Shown: piece after piece, positions 16,392 through 24,809 of the stretch
Position numbering within the stretch: position 1 is the first letter of the stretch
How the letters are laid out: every line of letters begins with the position of its first letter
Notes under the pieces: model-generated
Told to the model about the DNA's origin: nothing
Database searches by the model: none
The model's input: only the letters and a program-made list of their open reading frames with translations
Origin: Pseudonocardia oroxyli
GTDB lineage: Bacteria; Actinomycetota; Actinomycetes; Mycobacteriales; Pseudonocardiaceae
DNA: 64,000 nt
NCBI RefSeq assembly: GCF_900102195.1
Contig: NZ_FNBE01000001.1
Coordinates: 1 to 64,000, forward strand
Direction of reading: 5' to 3'
Position numbers and translations under genes: made by a program

Positions 16392-17591
16392 ATGAGCACG
16401 GAACGGCAGTTCGACCTGGTCCTGTTCGGCGGCACGGGGTTCGTCGGGACGTTGACCGCCGAGTACCTGGCCGGGGCGGCGCCGGACGGGCTGCGGATCG
16501 CCCTGGCGGGCCGGTCGCGGGACAAGCTCGAGCGGCTGCGGGCCACGCTGCCCGAGCGCGCGCAGGGCTGGGGGATCGTCGTCGCGGACGCCACCGAGCC
16601 GCGGGCGCTCGCGGAGTCCGCCCGCGTCGTCGTCACGACCGTCGGGCCGTACGCGCGGTACGGGATGCCGCTGGTCGAGGCCTGTGCCCGGGCGGGCACC
16701 CACTACGCCGACCTCACGGGCGAGGTCCTGTTCGTGCGGGCCGCGATCGACCGGTGCGACGCGCTCGCCCGCGAGTCCGGGGCCCGGCTCGTGCACTCGT
16801 GCGGCTACGACTCCATTCCCTCCGATCTCGGCCTGCTGCTGCTCCGCGACGCGGCGGGTGCCGACCTGGCGGACGTCACGGCCGTCGCGACGCTGCGCGG
16901 CGGCTTCAGCGGCGGCACCCTCGCCTCGCTGCTCGGCCACGTCGAGGCGGTGGCCGGCGACGCGGACGCCCGCCGGATCGCGGGCCGCCCCCACTCGCTG
17001 AGCCCCGACCCGACCGCCGAACCCACCCCGCGACAGCCCCGGGACACGAGCCCGCCGCGCCGCGAGCCCGACGGCGGCTGGACCGCCCCGTTCGTCATGG
17101 CGCCCTACAACACCCGGATCGTGCGGCGGAGCAACGCCCTCACCGGCTGGTCCTACGGGCGAGGCCTGCGCTACGCGGAGCGGATGGCGGCCGGGCGGGG
17201 CATCGGCGGGGCCGCCACCGCCGTCGGGATCACCGGCGGGCTGGGCGCCCTCGTCGGGGCCGCGGCGCTGCGCCCCACCCGCGCCCTGCTGGAGCGGGTC
17301 CTGCCCGCGCCCGGCACCGGACCCGACGAACGCGCCCGGGCCCGCGGGTTCTTCCGGCACGCGTTCACCGGGACCACCGAGGACGGCCGCACGGTCACCG
17401 CACGGGTCGCGGGCCCCGGCGATCCGGGGTACGCCGCCACGGCGGTCATGCTGGGGGAGAGCGCCCTCTGCCTCGCCCTCGGCGGCGCGGGGCTGCCCGA
17501 CCGCGCCGGCTCCCTCACCCCCGCGACGGCGATGGGGCACGCCCTGGTCGACCGGCTGCGGGCCGCGGGGCATACCTACGAGGCGGCCTGA
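16392..17591 (+). CDS. Saccharopine dehydrogenase-like / trans-acting enoyl reductase family protein
   Basis: The 399-residue protein opens with a Rossmann dinucleotide-binding motif (LVLFGGTGFVGTLTAEYL) and continues with LAGRSRDKLERL, TTVGPYARYGMPLVEACAR and YADLTGEVLFV. These are typical of the saccharopine-dehydrogenase-like family that includes the mycobacterial trans-acting enoyl reductase of phthiocerol/phenolglycolipid synthesis. No polyketide genes are nearby, so the substrate is open. I use the ATG at 16392; an upstream in-frame ATG at 16341 lies inside the palindrome. Confidence 0.82.
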   Translation: MSTERQFDLVLFGGTGFVGTLTAEYLAGAAPDGLRIALAGRSRDKLERLRATLPERAQGWGIVVADATEPRALAESARVVVTTVGPYARYGMPLVEACARAGTHYADLTGEVLFVRAAIDRCDALARESGARLVHSCGYDSIPSDLGLLLLRDAAGADLADVTAVATLRGGFSGGTLASLLGHVEAVAGDADARRIAGRPHSLSPDPTAEPTPRQPRDTSPPRREPDGGWTAPFVMAPYNTRIVRRSNALTGWSYGRGLRYAERMAAGRGIGGAATAVGITGGLGALVGAAALRPTRALLERVLPAPGTGPDERARARGFFRHAFTGTTEDGRTVTARVAGPGDPGYAATAVMLGESALCLALGGAGLPDRAGSLTPATAMGHALVDRLRAAGHTYEAA

Positions 17592-17597
17592 TCCGGC

Positions 17598-18230
17598 TCA
17601 GGCGAGCAGCGCGCGAGCCTCCGCCCACATCCGGGTGACGATCTCGCCCGCCGGGTCGGTCGTGGCGAGCGCCGCGGACTGTCCGGCCCAGTGGTTCACC
17701 CGGTCCACCGTGGCGTCGCCGCGCCGCCACCGCCCGACGAGCGCCCGCTGCACCGGGTAATGGGCGGCCGGCGGCGCGTCGGGGGCGGCCCACGCGGCGA
17801 CGTAGTCCGTGGCCGCGGCCCGGCCCAACCGCCCGGAGTAGGCGCGGGTCGGGACCGTCCGCTCGGGGGCGAGGCCCGCGAGCGCGGCCGACCATCCGGC
17901 GTCGATCGCCGCCTCGGGGGAGCGGAGCAGCGCCGTGCCGACCTGCACGGCGCTCGCGCCGAGGGCGAGCGCCGCGGCGACCCCGCGCCCGTCCGCGATC
18001 CCGCCCGCGGCGACGACCGGGACGTCGAGCCGGTCGACGAGATGGGGGAGCAGGGCGAACAGGCCGACGTCGGTGCGCTCGGCCGCCGCCGGATCGAAGG
18101 TCCCGCGGTGCCCGCCCGCCTCCATCCCCTGCGCGACGATCACGTCCGCGCCCGCGGCCTGGGCGGCGAGGGCGTCGGTGAGGGTGGTGGTGCAGGCGAA
18201 CCAGGCGATCCCCGCCGCGTGCAGAACTCC
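17598..18230 (-). pseudogene. C-terminal remnant of a nitronate monooxygenase
   Basis: The frame encodes the C-terminal two thirds of an FMN-dependent nitronate monooxygenase: AAGADVIVAQGMEAGGHRG, VPVVAAGGIADGRGVAAALALGASAVQVGTA. The N-terminal barrel with the FMN-binding start is missing. Homology begins abruptly near 18224; upstream of that the same frame is an arginine-proline shadow of the CGNR gene. No good start codon stands at the break. This is a decayed gene truncated at its 5' end, possibly by the rearrangement that placed the CGNR gene here. Confidence 0.75.
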
Positions 18231-18292
18231 GCGACTCGTGCGTGCACGCGCCGAACCTACCCGCGCGGGGCCGCGCGGGTGGGGAGCCGGGG

Positions 18293-18856
18293 TCAGCCCG
18301 AGCGCCGGCGGCTCCGGTAGGCGGCGACGCCGGCGCGGTGGGCGCAGGTCCGCGTGCAGTACTGCTTCGAGCCGTTGCGGGAGAGGTCCGCGAAGGTGGC
18401 CCGACAGGCCTGCCCGGCGCAGACCCCCAGGCGGTCCGGGCCGAGCGTGGTGATCACCGCGGCGAGCGCCCCGAGGGTGAGGGCGGCCAGGTGGGCCGCC
18501 GGGCGGTCGGGGTCGGCGGCGGTGACGTCCGCCGCCCATCCGTCCTCGTCCCGCCGGATCGCCGGCGTGACGCGGTGGTGGCGCAGCCCGGCGTTGAGGA
18601 TCTCCGCGGCGCCCGCGGCGTCGGTCCCGGCCCGCTCCAGCACGGCCCGCACCGCCTCGCGTACCGCCCGGACCTCCCCGAGATCGTCGTCGGTGAGCGC
18701 CCACGACTCACGCCCCCCGGCAGGCAGCCGGCCGTCCAGGAAGGTCCGCAGCTGCGGCACGGTCGCGAGATCGTCCTCGCCCCGGATCGGCCGCCAGGTG
18801 TTGGCCAGGTCGACGGCGATGGCCACGCGGTCCCGGCTGCCACGCGCGTTCAGCAT
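18293..18856 (-). CDS. CGNR zinc-finger protein, putative regulator
   Basis: The 187-residue protein has the ABATE-type N-terminal domain (VDLANTWRPIRG) and a C-terminal CGNR zinc finger: Cys in GVCAGQACRATFADLSRNGSKQYC followed by TCAHRAGVAAYRSRRR. Proteins of this family are thought to be DNA-binding regulators. The ATG at 18856 follows a GGAG ribosome site. It is divergent from the epoxide hydrolase gene, and the shared 71-base gap carries two interleaved inverted repeats, so it probably regulates that gene and itself. Confidence 0.88.
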   Translation of the reverse strand: MLNARGSRDRVAIAVDLANTWRPIRGEDDLATVPQLRTFLDGRLPAGGRESWALTDDDLGEVRAVREAVRAVLERAGTDAAGAAEILNAGLRHHRVTPAIRRDEDGWAADVTAADPDRPAAHLAALTLGALAAVITTLGPDRLGVCAGQACRATFADLSRNGSKQYCTRTCAHRAGVAAYRSRRRSG

Positions 18857-18870
18857 TTGACGGAGACTCC

Positions 18871-18913
18871 ACTCGTTCCTAACGTGACACGCATAACGAG
18901 TCTAGCGTGTCAC
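18871..18913. promoter_or_regulatory. Interleaved inverted repeats between CGNR and epoxide hydrolase genes
   Basis: Two perfect inverted repeats interlock: ACTCGTT (18871-18877) with AACGAGT (18895-18901), and GTGACACGC (18884-18892) with GCGTGTCAC (18905-18913). They fill most of the divergent promoter region and are good operator candidates for the CGNR protein. Confidence 0.55.
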
Positions 18914-18927
18914 CGAAAGGTCATCTC

Positions 18928-20037
18928 ATGACCGTCGAACAGTTCGAGGTCACGGTCTCCGACGCCGAGATCGCCGACCTCCGTGACCGGCTGCGTCGGA
19001 CCCGGTGGCCCGAGCGCGAGCCGGTGGCGGACCGGTCGCAGGGCCTGCCGCTCGACGAGGCGCAGGAGCTGTGCCGCAGCTGGGCGGAGGACTACGACTT
19101 CGGGTTCGCCGCGCGGGTGAACGCCTTCCCGCAGTTCCGTACCACGATCGACGGGCTCGGCGTCCACTTCCTACACGTCCGCTCGCCCGAGCCGGACGCG
19201 TTCCCGCTGGTCCTCACGCACGGCTGGCCGGGCTCGGTGCTCGAGTTCCTCGAGGTGCTCGGCCCGCTGACCGACCCGCGCGCCCACGGCGGGGACCCGG
19301 CCGACGCGTTCCACGTCGTCGCCCCGTCGCTGCCCGGCTACGGATGGAGCGACAAGCCCTCGTCGACCGGCTGGGGTGTCGAGCGCACGGCCCGCGCCTG
19401 GGACGCGGTGATGGTCTCGCTGGGCTATCCCCGCTACGGTGCCCAAGGTGGCGACTGGGGCTCGGCGGTGTCCGGTGCACTGGGTGAGGTGGCCCCCGAC
19501 CGGGTCGCCGGCGTCCACGTGAACCTCGGATCGGTCGCACTGGGCGGGTTCGACGACCCGACGCAGGCGGAGCGCGCCGCCGCGCAGGCCGAGCAGGAGT
19601 TCGCCCGCACCGGCCGGGGCTACTCGGCCCTGCAGGCGACGCGCCCGCAGACGCTCGGCTACGCCCTGACCGACTCCGCCGCCGGTCAGGCCGCCTGGAT
19701 CGCCGAGAAGTACCTGGCCTGGAGCGACGAGGCGAGCGCGCTGTCGCGACAGGCGATCCTCGACGAGATCTCGGTCTACTGGTTCACCGCCTCCGCCACC
19801 TCCTCGGCCCGCCTGTACTGGGAGAGCTTCGCCCACTTCCGCGACCCGGTGCACGCACCGTCCGGGCTGTCGGTCTACCCCCACGACCTCACCCGGCCCT
19901 CACGACGCGAGGCCGAACGGCGCTTCACCGACCTGCGCTGGTACGCCGAGCTCCCGCACGGCGGCCATTTCGCGGCACTGGAACAGCCGGTGTCGTTCGT
20001 CGAGCAGGTGCGCGGCTTCTTCCGTCTCGTCCGCTGA
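18928..20037 (+). CDS. Epoxide hydrolase, EHN-type alpha/beta hydrolase
   Basis: The 369-residue enzyme has the N-terminal EHN domain (FEVTVSDAEIADLRDRLRRT, WPEREP) of microsomal-type epoxide hydrolases, then the alpha/beta fold: oxyanion motif THGWPGSVLEF, nucleophile Asp in AQGGDWGSAV and catalytic His in LPHGGHFAALEQP. It opens epoxides to diols through a covalent ester. The ATG at 18928 is preceded by GAAAGG. Divergence from the CGNR gene suggests substrate-responsive control. Confidence 0.92.
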   Translation: MTVEQFEVTVSDAEIADLRDRLRRTRWPEREPVADRSQGLPLDEAQELCRSWAEDYDFGFAARVNAFPQFRTTIDGLGVHFLHVRSPEPDAFPLVLTHGWPGSVLEFLEVLGPLTDPRAHGGDPADAFHVVAPSLPGYGWSDKPSSTGWGVERTARAWDAVMVSLGYPRYGAQGGDWGSAVSGALGEVAPDRVAGVHVNLGSVALGGFDDPTQAERAAAQAEQEFARTGRGYSALQATRPQTLGYALTDSAAGQAAWIAEKYLAWSDEASALSRQAILDEISVYWFTASATSSARLYWESFAHFRDPVHAPSGLSVYPHDLTRPSRREAERRFTDLRWYAELPHGGHFAALEQPVSFVEQVRGFFRLVR

Positions 20038-20353
20038 GCGGGTCCTGCGGGCCGTCGGGGACGGGTGTCGGTTGGTCGGGCCTGGGACATCATCGCGTCG
20101 AGCCGATAATCGACGTTATGACAAGTGAGGTGCGGATCGACCCTCCCCGTGTCCGACCCTCCGGGCCGCCGGATACGTCTCGTCCCCGTCTCACGGGGTG
20201 AGGCGGCGGCCGACGACCTGCGTCGTCGCCCCACTGAGGTGGACGGAGGTGCTGACGGTGCACCCCCGGCGGCGATGGCGGCCCGCCGTCGACCGCCGCA
20301 GATTATGACAGGTCCATGACTCTGGTCGGTCCCGTCCCCTCGCCGGGCCGCGC
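20038..20353. other. Intergenic region between epoxide hydrolase and Fic genes
   Basis: This 316-base gap has no convincing gene; a 64-codon frame from 20125 has no protein-like features. It holds a direct repeat, TTATGACA followed by AG at 20116-20125 and GG at 20303-20312, and a short ATAAT/GTTAT inverted match near 20106-20119. I cannot assign these a function. Confidence 0.4.
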
Positions 20354-20926
20354 CTATACCGTCAGGCGGTCCAGCAGCGTCCGGAGCGGGTCGAGGTCGC
20401 CGTTCACCGCAGCGCGGGAGGCGCTGACGTTCTCGCCGGGATCCAATGCCTCCCAGCGGATCCGGTGCCCGCACTCCTCCGCGAGCTGGCGCAGGAAGGT
20501 CCGTTGGGTGCGGCCGTTGCCCTCGCGGAAGGGGTGCAGCTCGTTGATGCCGGCGAGGAGCGCCGCGAGGCCCGCGACCGTGGCGGCGCGGTCGAGCCCG
20601 CGCAGATGGTCCACCGCCGCGAGTCCGTCGAACAGGGCGGTGGCTCGGACCCGGATCTGCTCCGGCGGACAGAAGGCGTGGCCGCCCTTGCCCATCCGCA
20701 CGGTGCGCAGCTGCCCGGCCCAGGGGTAGACGTCTCCGAACAGGTGCCAGTGGAAGGCCTGCAGGTGCCCCAGGTCGAAACCGCCGGGAAGCGGGGACCG
20801 CTGCAGTCCGAAGATCCGCGCCGTCGTGTACTCGGCCTCGGCGGCGGCGAGCGCCGCGGCGTCGGTCAGGCCGAGGCGGTTGCGCAGGACGCCGGACTCG
20901 AGATCGAGGTAGGGGTCCCAGCTCAT
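20354..20926 (-). CDS. Fic-domain AMPylase (class I toxin)
   Basis: The 190-residue protein carries the intact Fic active-site motif HPFREGNGRT at residues 131-140, including the catalytic His and the phosphate-binding loop, plus the preceding flap region GHAFCPPEQIR. Fic enzymes transfer AMP from ATP to a hydroxyl on a target protein. There is no N-terminal inhibitory helix in the protein itself. The adjacent small gene supplies an inhibitory motif, making this a class I Fic toxin-antitoxin pair, comparable to FicT/FicA or VbhT/VbhA. Confidence 0.92.
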   Translation of the reverse strand: MSWDPYLDLESGVLRNRLGLTDAAALAAAEAEYTTARIFGLQRSPLPGGFDLGHLQAFHWHLFGDVYPWAGQLRTVRMGKGGHAFCPPEQIRVRATALFDGLAAVDHLRGLDRAATVAGLAALLAGINELHPFREGNGRTQRTFLRQLAEECGHRIRWEALDPGENVSASRAAVNGDLDPLRTLLDRLTV

Positions 20927-21133
20927 TCAGCCGCGGTAGTGCGCCGTGAGGCGGGCGCAGGCCTCCTCGGCGTCGATCTCGCCGCACGCCAGGGCCGCCA
21001 GGACCGTGTGTCCGAACGCGCTCGGCTCGAGGCCCTCCGCGCGAACCGATCCGAGCGCGTCCGCCATGGACTCCGCGCACGTCGGCGGAGCCAGCGGCTT
21101 CCGGGTCCTCGGCACGAGCGGAGAATACCCCAT
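20927..21133 (-). CDS. Antitoxin of the Fic module (VbhA-like)
   Basis: The 68-residue protein ends directly against the Fic start (TGA then ATG). It contains SVRAEG at residues 29-34, matching the Fic inhibitory motif (S/T)xxxE(G/N), whose Glu blocks the ATP gamma-phosphate site. The following GLEPSAFGHTVLAALACGEIDAEE resembles the helical body of VbhA-type antitoxins. The ATG at 21133 shares a base with the rnhA stop; a start further in is also possible, since the first 20 residues are not family-like. Confidence 0.8.
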   Translation of the reverse strand: MGYSPLVPRTRKPLAPPTCAESMADALGSVRAEGLEPSAFGHTVLAALACGEIDAEEACARLTAHYRG

Positions 21134-21720
21134 CAGGCGGTCGCGACGGCCTTCGACTGCTCGACGGCGAGTCGGTCCACCAGGTCGTTCATCTCGTCCC
21201 CGGAGTGCCCCTTCACCCAGCGGAAGGACACGTCACCGCGCTCGTTCACCAGGTCGACGAGCGGCTCCCACAGGTCCCGGCTCACCACGGGCTTGCGGGC
21301 GCTGGTCTGCCAGCCGCGGGCGATCCACCCCTTCCACCAGCCGTCGCGGAAGCAGTTCACGACGTAGGTGGAGTCGGAGACGACGACCAGCGGCCCCTCG
21401 AGCGCCCGCACGGCCTCGAGTGCGGCCTTGATCTCCATGCGCTGGTTCGTGGTGCGGGCCTCCCCGCCGGAGGCCTGCCTGCCGTCTCGGGTGGCCCAGG
21501 CCCAGCCGCCGGGGCCGGGGTTGCCCGAGCACGCGCCGTCCGTCCAGACCTCCAGGGCGCCCTCGACCGACGGCATCTCCGCCCGCGGGGCCTTCGCCGG
21601 CGGGTTCGCGGCGCACGCCACGTGCCCGTACCGCGATCCGGCCTTGGCGATCTCGTCGCCGGGGCTGATGGGCTTCGAGCAGACGCCGCAGGTGGTGGCG
21701 TACTTGGCGGTCATCGGCAC
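21133..21720 (-). CDS. rnhA: Ribonuclease HI with N-terminal zinc-ribbon-like domain
   Basis: The enzyme cleaves RNA in RNA-DNA hybrids. The 195-residue protein has the four carboxylates of the DEDD site: Asp61 (WTDGACSGNPGPGGW), Glu96 (NQRMEIKAA), Asp116 (VVSDSTYVV) and Asp182, with His172 in KGHSGDEMN. A short N-terminal module, CGVCSKPISPGDE...GHVAC, looks like a zinc ribbon rather than the eukaryotic hybrid-binding domain. It is translationally linked to the downstream Fic antitoxin gene. Confidence 0.9.
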   Translation of the reverse strand: MPMTAKYATTCGVCSKPISPGDEIAKAGSRYGHVACAANPPAKAPRAEMPSVEGALEVWTDGACSGNPGPGGWAWATRDGRQASGGEARTTNQRMEIKAALEAVRALEGPLVVVSDSTYVVNCFRDGWWKGWIARGWQTSARKPVVSRDLWEPLVDLVNERGDVSFRWVKGHSGDEMNDLVDRLAVEQSKAVATA

Positions 21721-21751
21721 GGCGACGACTCTACGACGACCGTCCGAGCGG

Positions 21752-22060
21752 CTACGGGCGGACCCGGACCAGCACCTCGCTGTCGGTCACCCGTTCGACG
21801 CCGACGGTGAACCCGGCCGCCTCGGTCTCCCCGCCGACCGGCACCCGGACCGTCTGCCCGGCGACGACGAGCTCCGCGGTCTGGTCCTGCACACCCACCA
21901 GGCGCGCCTCCACCCCGAGGACGGACACGGCCGCCTCGCCGGAGCGGGGGAAGGCGACGGTGCAGCCGTCGAGCCCGCAGTCGGTCGTCGAGCCCCCTCC
22001 CCCACACCCGGCGAGGGTCATGGTCAGGGCAGCGGCGACGACGGCGAGGCGGATGCGCAC
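21752..22060 (-). CDS. Small lipoprotein
   Basis: The 102-residue protein has a lipoprotein signal (RIRLAVVAAALTMTLAGC) with a LAGC lipobox, so Cys near residue 18 would be acylated. The mature part has a short beta-rich domain with a CGLDGC pair that may form a disulfide. I do not recognise the family. The GTG at 22060 is chosen because it gives a standard signal peptide; longer readings of the same frame are shadow. It is divergent from the nitroreductase gene. Confidence 0.7.
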   Translation of the reverse strand: MRIRLAVVAAALTMTLAGCGGGGSTTDCGLDGCTVAFPRSGEAAVSVLGVEARLVGVQDQTAELVVAGQTVRVPVGGETEAAGFTVGVERVTDSEVLVRVRP

Positions 22061-22153
22061 CGCGCGAGCGTATCGTCCCGTTCGCGAAGATCCACTTCGT
22101 GATGCGCGCCACGGCGGGGAAGCCCCGCGCACGGTTGAGCGCTCTACTGTTTC

Positions 22154-22774
22154 GTGACGACTTCGACCACTGCCCAGAGTCTGCCCGTGCTCGACGAGGC
22201 GGGCCGCGCCGCGTTGTTCACCGAGGCCCGGACGTCGAACACCTTCTCCCCCGAGCCCGTGACCGACGAGACGCTGCGCGCGGTGTGGGACCTGGCCAAG
22301 TGGCCGCCGACGGCGGCCAACACCCAGCCGCTGCGCGTGGTGTTCGTCCGCACCGAGGCGGGCAAGCGCCGGCTGCTCCCCCTGCTCAGCGAGGGCAACC
22401 GGGCCAAGACCGAGGCCGCGCCCGCGGTCGCGATCCTGGCAGCGGACCTCGACTTCCACGAGTTCGTGCCGCGGACCTTCCCGGCCCGCGCCGAGATGAA
22501 GGACTCGTTCGAGGCCTCCGGCCGCGAGGGCCGCGCGCCGATGGCGAGGTTCAACTCCTCGCTGCAGGCGGGGTACTTCCTGCTGGCCGCCCGCGCCGAG
22601 GGCCTGGCCACCGGGCCGATGGCCGGGTTCGACGCCGACGCCGTCACCGCCGAGTTCCTCCCCGGCGGCCGTGAGCAGGCCATCCTCGTCGTGAACCTCG
22701 GCCACCCCGGGGAGAACCCGTGGTTCCCGCGGCTGCCGCGGCTCGAGGAGGCGGACGTCGTCCGCTGGGCGTGA
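22154..22774 (+). CDS. rutE: Nitroreductase-family malonic semialdehyde reductase (RutE-like)
   Basis: The 206-residue flavoprotein matches the RutE/HadB branch of nitroreductases: RTSNTFSPEPVTDETLRAVWDL, KWPPTAANTQPLRVVFV, FNSSLQAGYFLLAARAEGLATGPM and a C-terminal NPWFPRLPRL. In Escherichia coli RutE reduces malonic semialdehyde in uracil breakdown. The other rut genes are not here, so the true substrate may differ. The start is a GTG. Confidence 0.82.
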   Translation: MTTSTTAQSLPVLDEAGRAALFTEARTSNTFSPEPVTDETLRAVWDLAKWPPTAANTQPLRVVFVRTEAGKRRLLPLLSEGNRAKTEAAPAVAILAADLDFHEFVPRTFPARAEMKDSFEASGREGRAPMARFNSSLQAGYFLLAARAEGLATGPMAGFDADAVTAEFLPGGREQAILVVNLGHPGENPWFPRLPRLEEADVVRWA

Positions 22775-22838
22775 ACGCCCTTCACGGTCGGTGAAAACCG
22801 GTCGTGGCGGCGCGGCGGGGCGAGTACGACTTACCGGC

Positions 22839-23033
22839 ATGACCGGTCTCCTGCACCCCCACCTCGTCGACCGCCTCGCCCGTGACCACCACGCCGACCT
22901 GCTCCGCGAGGCGCGCGCCGCGACGCTGCGCAGACAGGCGAGACGCTCCCGGCAACGGGCGGGTCCGCTGCGGACCCGGGTGGGCTGGATGCTGGTCGAG
23001 GTGGGGCTCAGGCTGGCGGTCCCCACGGCCTGA
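22839..23033 (+). CDS. Small hypothetical protein
   Basis: A 64-residue reading frame starts at an ATG soon after the RutE-like gene. It is rich in Arg, Leu and Ala, with an amphipathic helix (LVDRLARDHHADLLREARAATLRRQARR) and a hydrophobic C-terminal stretch. Similar short Arg-rich proteins are common in this group, but no function is known. Its last 26 bases overlap the end of the convergent peptidase E gene. Confidence 0.5.
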   Translation: MTGLLHPHLVDRLARDHHADLLREARAATLRRQARRSRQRAGPLRTRVGWMLVEVGLRLAVPTA

Positions 23034-23697
23034 GCGGCCCGTCGCCGACCTCCTCGGGCTGCGTGCCGCGCCGGAAGACGCGGGCGCGGCCCGAGAGCGT
23101 CACCGACTCCCCCGACACCCGCAGCAGGCCACCCTCGCGCAGCCCGACGACGGGGGTCTCGTTCTCCTCGTGGAACTCCCGGATCCGCTCGGCGCGGGTC
23201 TCCCCCATGTGCGTGGAACCCGGGAGCGGGTCGAGGTAGTGGGCGTTGACCTGGAAGTCGACCAGGCCGAGCGCGGCGAACCCGGCGGGCTCGACGATGG
23301 GCATGTCGTTCGTGGTGCGGATCGTCGGGCAGGCCAGGTTGGTGCCCGCGCTGGCACCGCCGTAGTGCGCACCCGCGGCCACCGCGGTGCCGATCGCGAG
23401 CAGCCCGTCGATCCGCTGGAGCGTGGCGAGGAGCCGGAACGTGTTGCCGCCGCCGACCCACACCGCCTCCGCCGCGGCCAGCGCCGCCGCCGGGTCGGTT
23501 TCGGTGTGCACGCTGCGCAGGGCCACGCCCGCCCGGGCGAACGCCTCCCCGATGCGGGTGGCGTACCCCGCGTGGTCGGCGAGCGCGTAGGGCACGAAGA
23601 GGACCGTGCGCCCGCCGTAGAACTCGGCCAGTGGGGCGTGGTCGAGGGGCTGCGCGCCGTGGTTCGTCGAGTTCGAGAGCAGCAGCAGTTCGCTCAT
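23008..23697 (-). CDS. pepE: Peptidase E (S51 family dipeptidase)
   Basis: The 229-residue cytoplasmic serine peptidase has the MSELLLLSNST start, the nucleophile motif HYGGASAGTNLAC, the Asp-containing TIRTTNDMPI and the His region FQVNAHYLDPLPG. Peptidase E cleaves Asp-X dipeptides. The length is usual for the family. Its start overlaps the end of the membrane protein gene upstream, so the two, and the kinase gene before them, look like one transcription unit. Confidence 0.93.
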   Translation of the reverse strand: MSELLLLSNSTNHGAQPLDHAPLAEFYGGRTVLFVPYALADHAGYATRIGEAFARAGVALRSVHTETDPAAALAAAEAVWVGGGNTFRLLATLQRIDGLLAIGTAVAAGAHYGGASAGTNLACPTIRTTNDMPIVEPAGFAALGLVDFQVNAHYLDPLPGSTHMGETRAERIREFHEENETPVVGLREGGLLRVSGESVTLSGRARVFRRGTQPEEVGDGPLRPWGPPA

Positions 23698-24809
23698 GAC
23701 GCGATCATCGCGCGCCGGGTCGCCCGCGCCGTACCCGACACCATCGCCTCCAGCGGCCCGCGCACCCGCAGCAGCCGCACGGCCGTCCCGATCGCCAGGC
23801 ACCAGGCGACGTGCTCCAGGTAGACGGCGGGGCCCTCGCCGCCGAAGAGCGCCAGCGACACGACGTGCAACGCGTAGAGCGTCAGCGGCACCGCGCCGAT
23901 CACCGCGAACGGGACGACGAGCCACGGCAGCGCCCGCGCCACGAGCAGACACAGGCCCAGGACCGCGAGCGCCGCGCCGGTGGTCTGCAGCAGGTCCAGG
24001 GGGGTGCCGGTGTGCGGCAGCTCGGTGGCGAACCACCACCACGTGTCGGTCGGGAGGGTCCCGTAGCGCTGCACGTCCAGCTGCCGGGCGCCGCCGATCG
24101 CCGCGAGCCCCTCGGGGGTCAGGAGCAGGTGCGACGCCCCCGTGGCGGCCGCGGACAGGGCGGCCCCGCCCCCGAGCAGCCACCCGGCCGTGCGCACCGA
24201 CCGCAGCTCCAGCCGTCCGACGGCCATGCCCGCGAGCAGGTACGTCGTCCAGGTCAGGACCGGGTAGTACCCGGTCAGCAGCAGCGTGACGAGCTCAGGC
24301 CCGGGGTCGCCGAGCGCGGCGAACCCGACCTGTGCCCCCGGTCCCGCGGGCAGCCCGGCCCGCAGCAGCGCGCTGAGCACCGGGGTGCCGACCGCCGCGA
24401 CCACCGCACCCGCGGCGAGCAGCGGGGTCGGCGCCCACAGCAGCGGGATCGCGACCAGGATCAGCAGCGCGTAGTAGGTGAGGATCACCGCCACGGGCGG
24501 GTCGAAGCCCACCAGCACCAGCCCGACGACGCCGGTCAGGACCGCCCGCACCACCAGGCCGGCCGCGGCGGGCCCCCGCGGCGCACGGGCGCCCAGCGAG
24601 ATCCCGACCCCGAGGAGCACCGCGAACAGGGCCGACGCCCGACCCGCCGCGACCGCGCCGACGACCGTCTCCCCCGCCGCCGTGTGCAGGGGCAGGACGT
24701 GGGTGGCCATCATGCCCAGCAGGGCCAGGCCGCGCGCGGCGTCGACGCCCGCCAGCCGCGGGGCGGCGGTCGCCGCGGCGTCGATCCCCGCGGCGGGGCT
24801 GCCGCTCAC
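23694..24809 (-). CDS. Multi-pass membrane protein, HGSNAT/DUF1624-like
   Basis: The 371-residue protein has about ten membrane segments. Its start, RLAGVDAARGLALLGMMATHVLP, is the DUF1624/DUF418-type signature of heparan-alpha-glucosaminide acetyltransferase-like membrane proteins, in which the conserved Asp and His sit near the membrane face. It may transfer an acyl group across the membrane, but no substrate is known. The GTG start at 24809 overlaps the kinase stop (GTGA). Confidence 0.78.
   Translation of the reverse strand: MSGSPAAGIDAAATAAPRLAGVDAARGLALLGMMATHVLPLHTAAGETVVGAVAAGRASALFAVLLGVGISLGARAPRGPAAAGLVVRAVLTGVVGLVLVGFDPPVAVILTYYALLILVAIPLLWAPTPLLAAGAVVAAVGTPVLSALLRAGLPAGPGAQVGFAALGDPGPELVTLLLTGYYPVLTWTTYLLAGMAVGRLELRSVRTAGWLLGGGAALSAAATGASHLLLTPEGLAAIGGARQLDVQRYGTLPTDTWWWFATELPHTGTPLDLLQTTGAALAVLGLCLLVARALPWLVVPFAVIGAVPLTLYALHVVSLALFGGEGPAVYLEHVAWCLAIGTAVRLLRVRGPLEAMVSGTARATRRAMIAS

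Noticed and set aside
18231..18704. N-terminal extension of the nitronate monooxygenase frame
   Set aside because: The residues are an Arg-Pro-Gly-rich antisense-like reading of the CGNR gene with no similarity to the enzyme's N-terminus.
20125..20319. 64-codon forward frame in the gap before the Fic gene
   Set aside because: No ribosome site, no hydrophobic core or motif; composition is that of random high-GC sequence.
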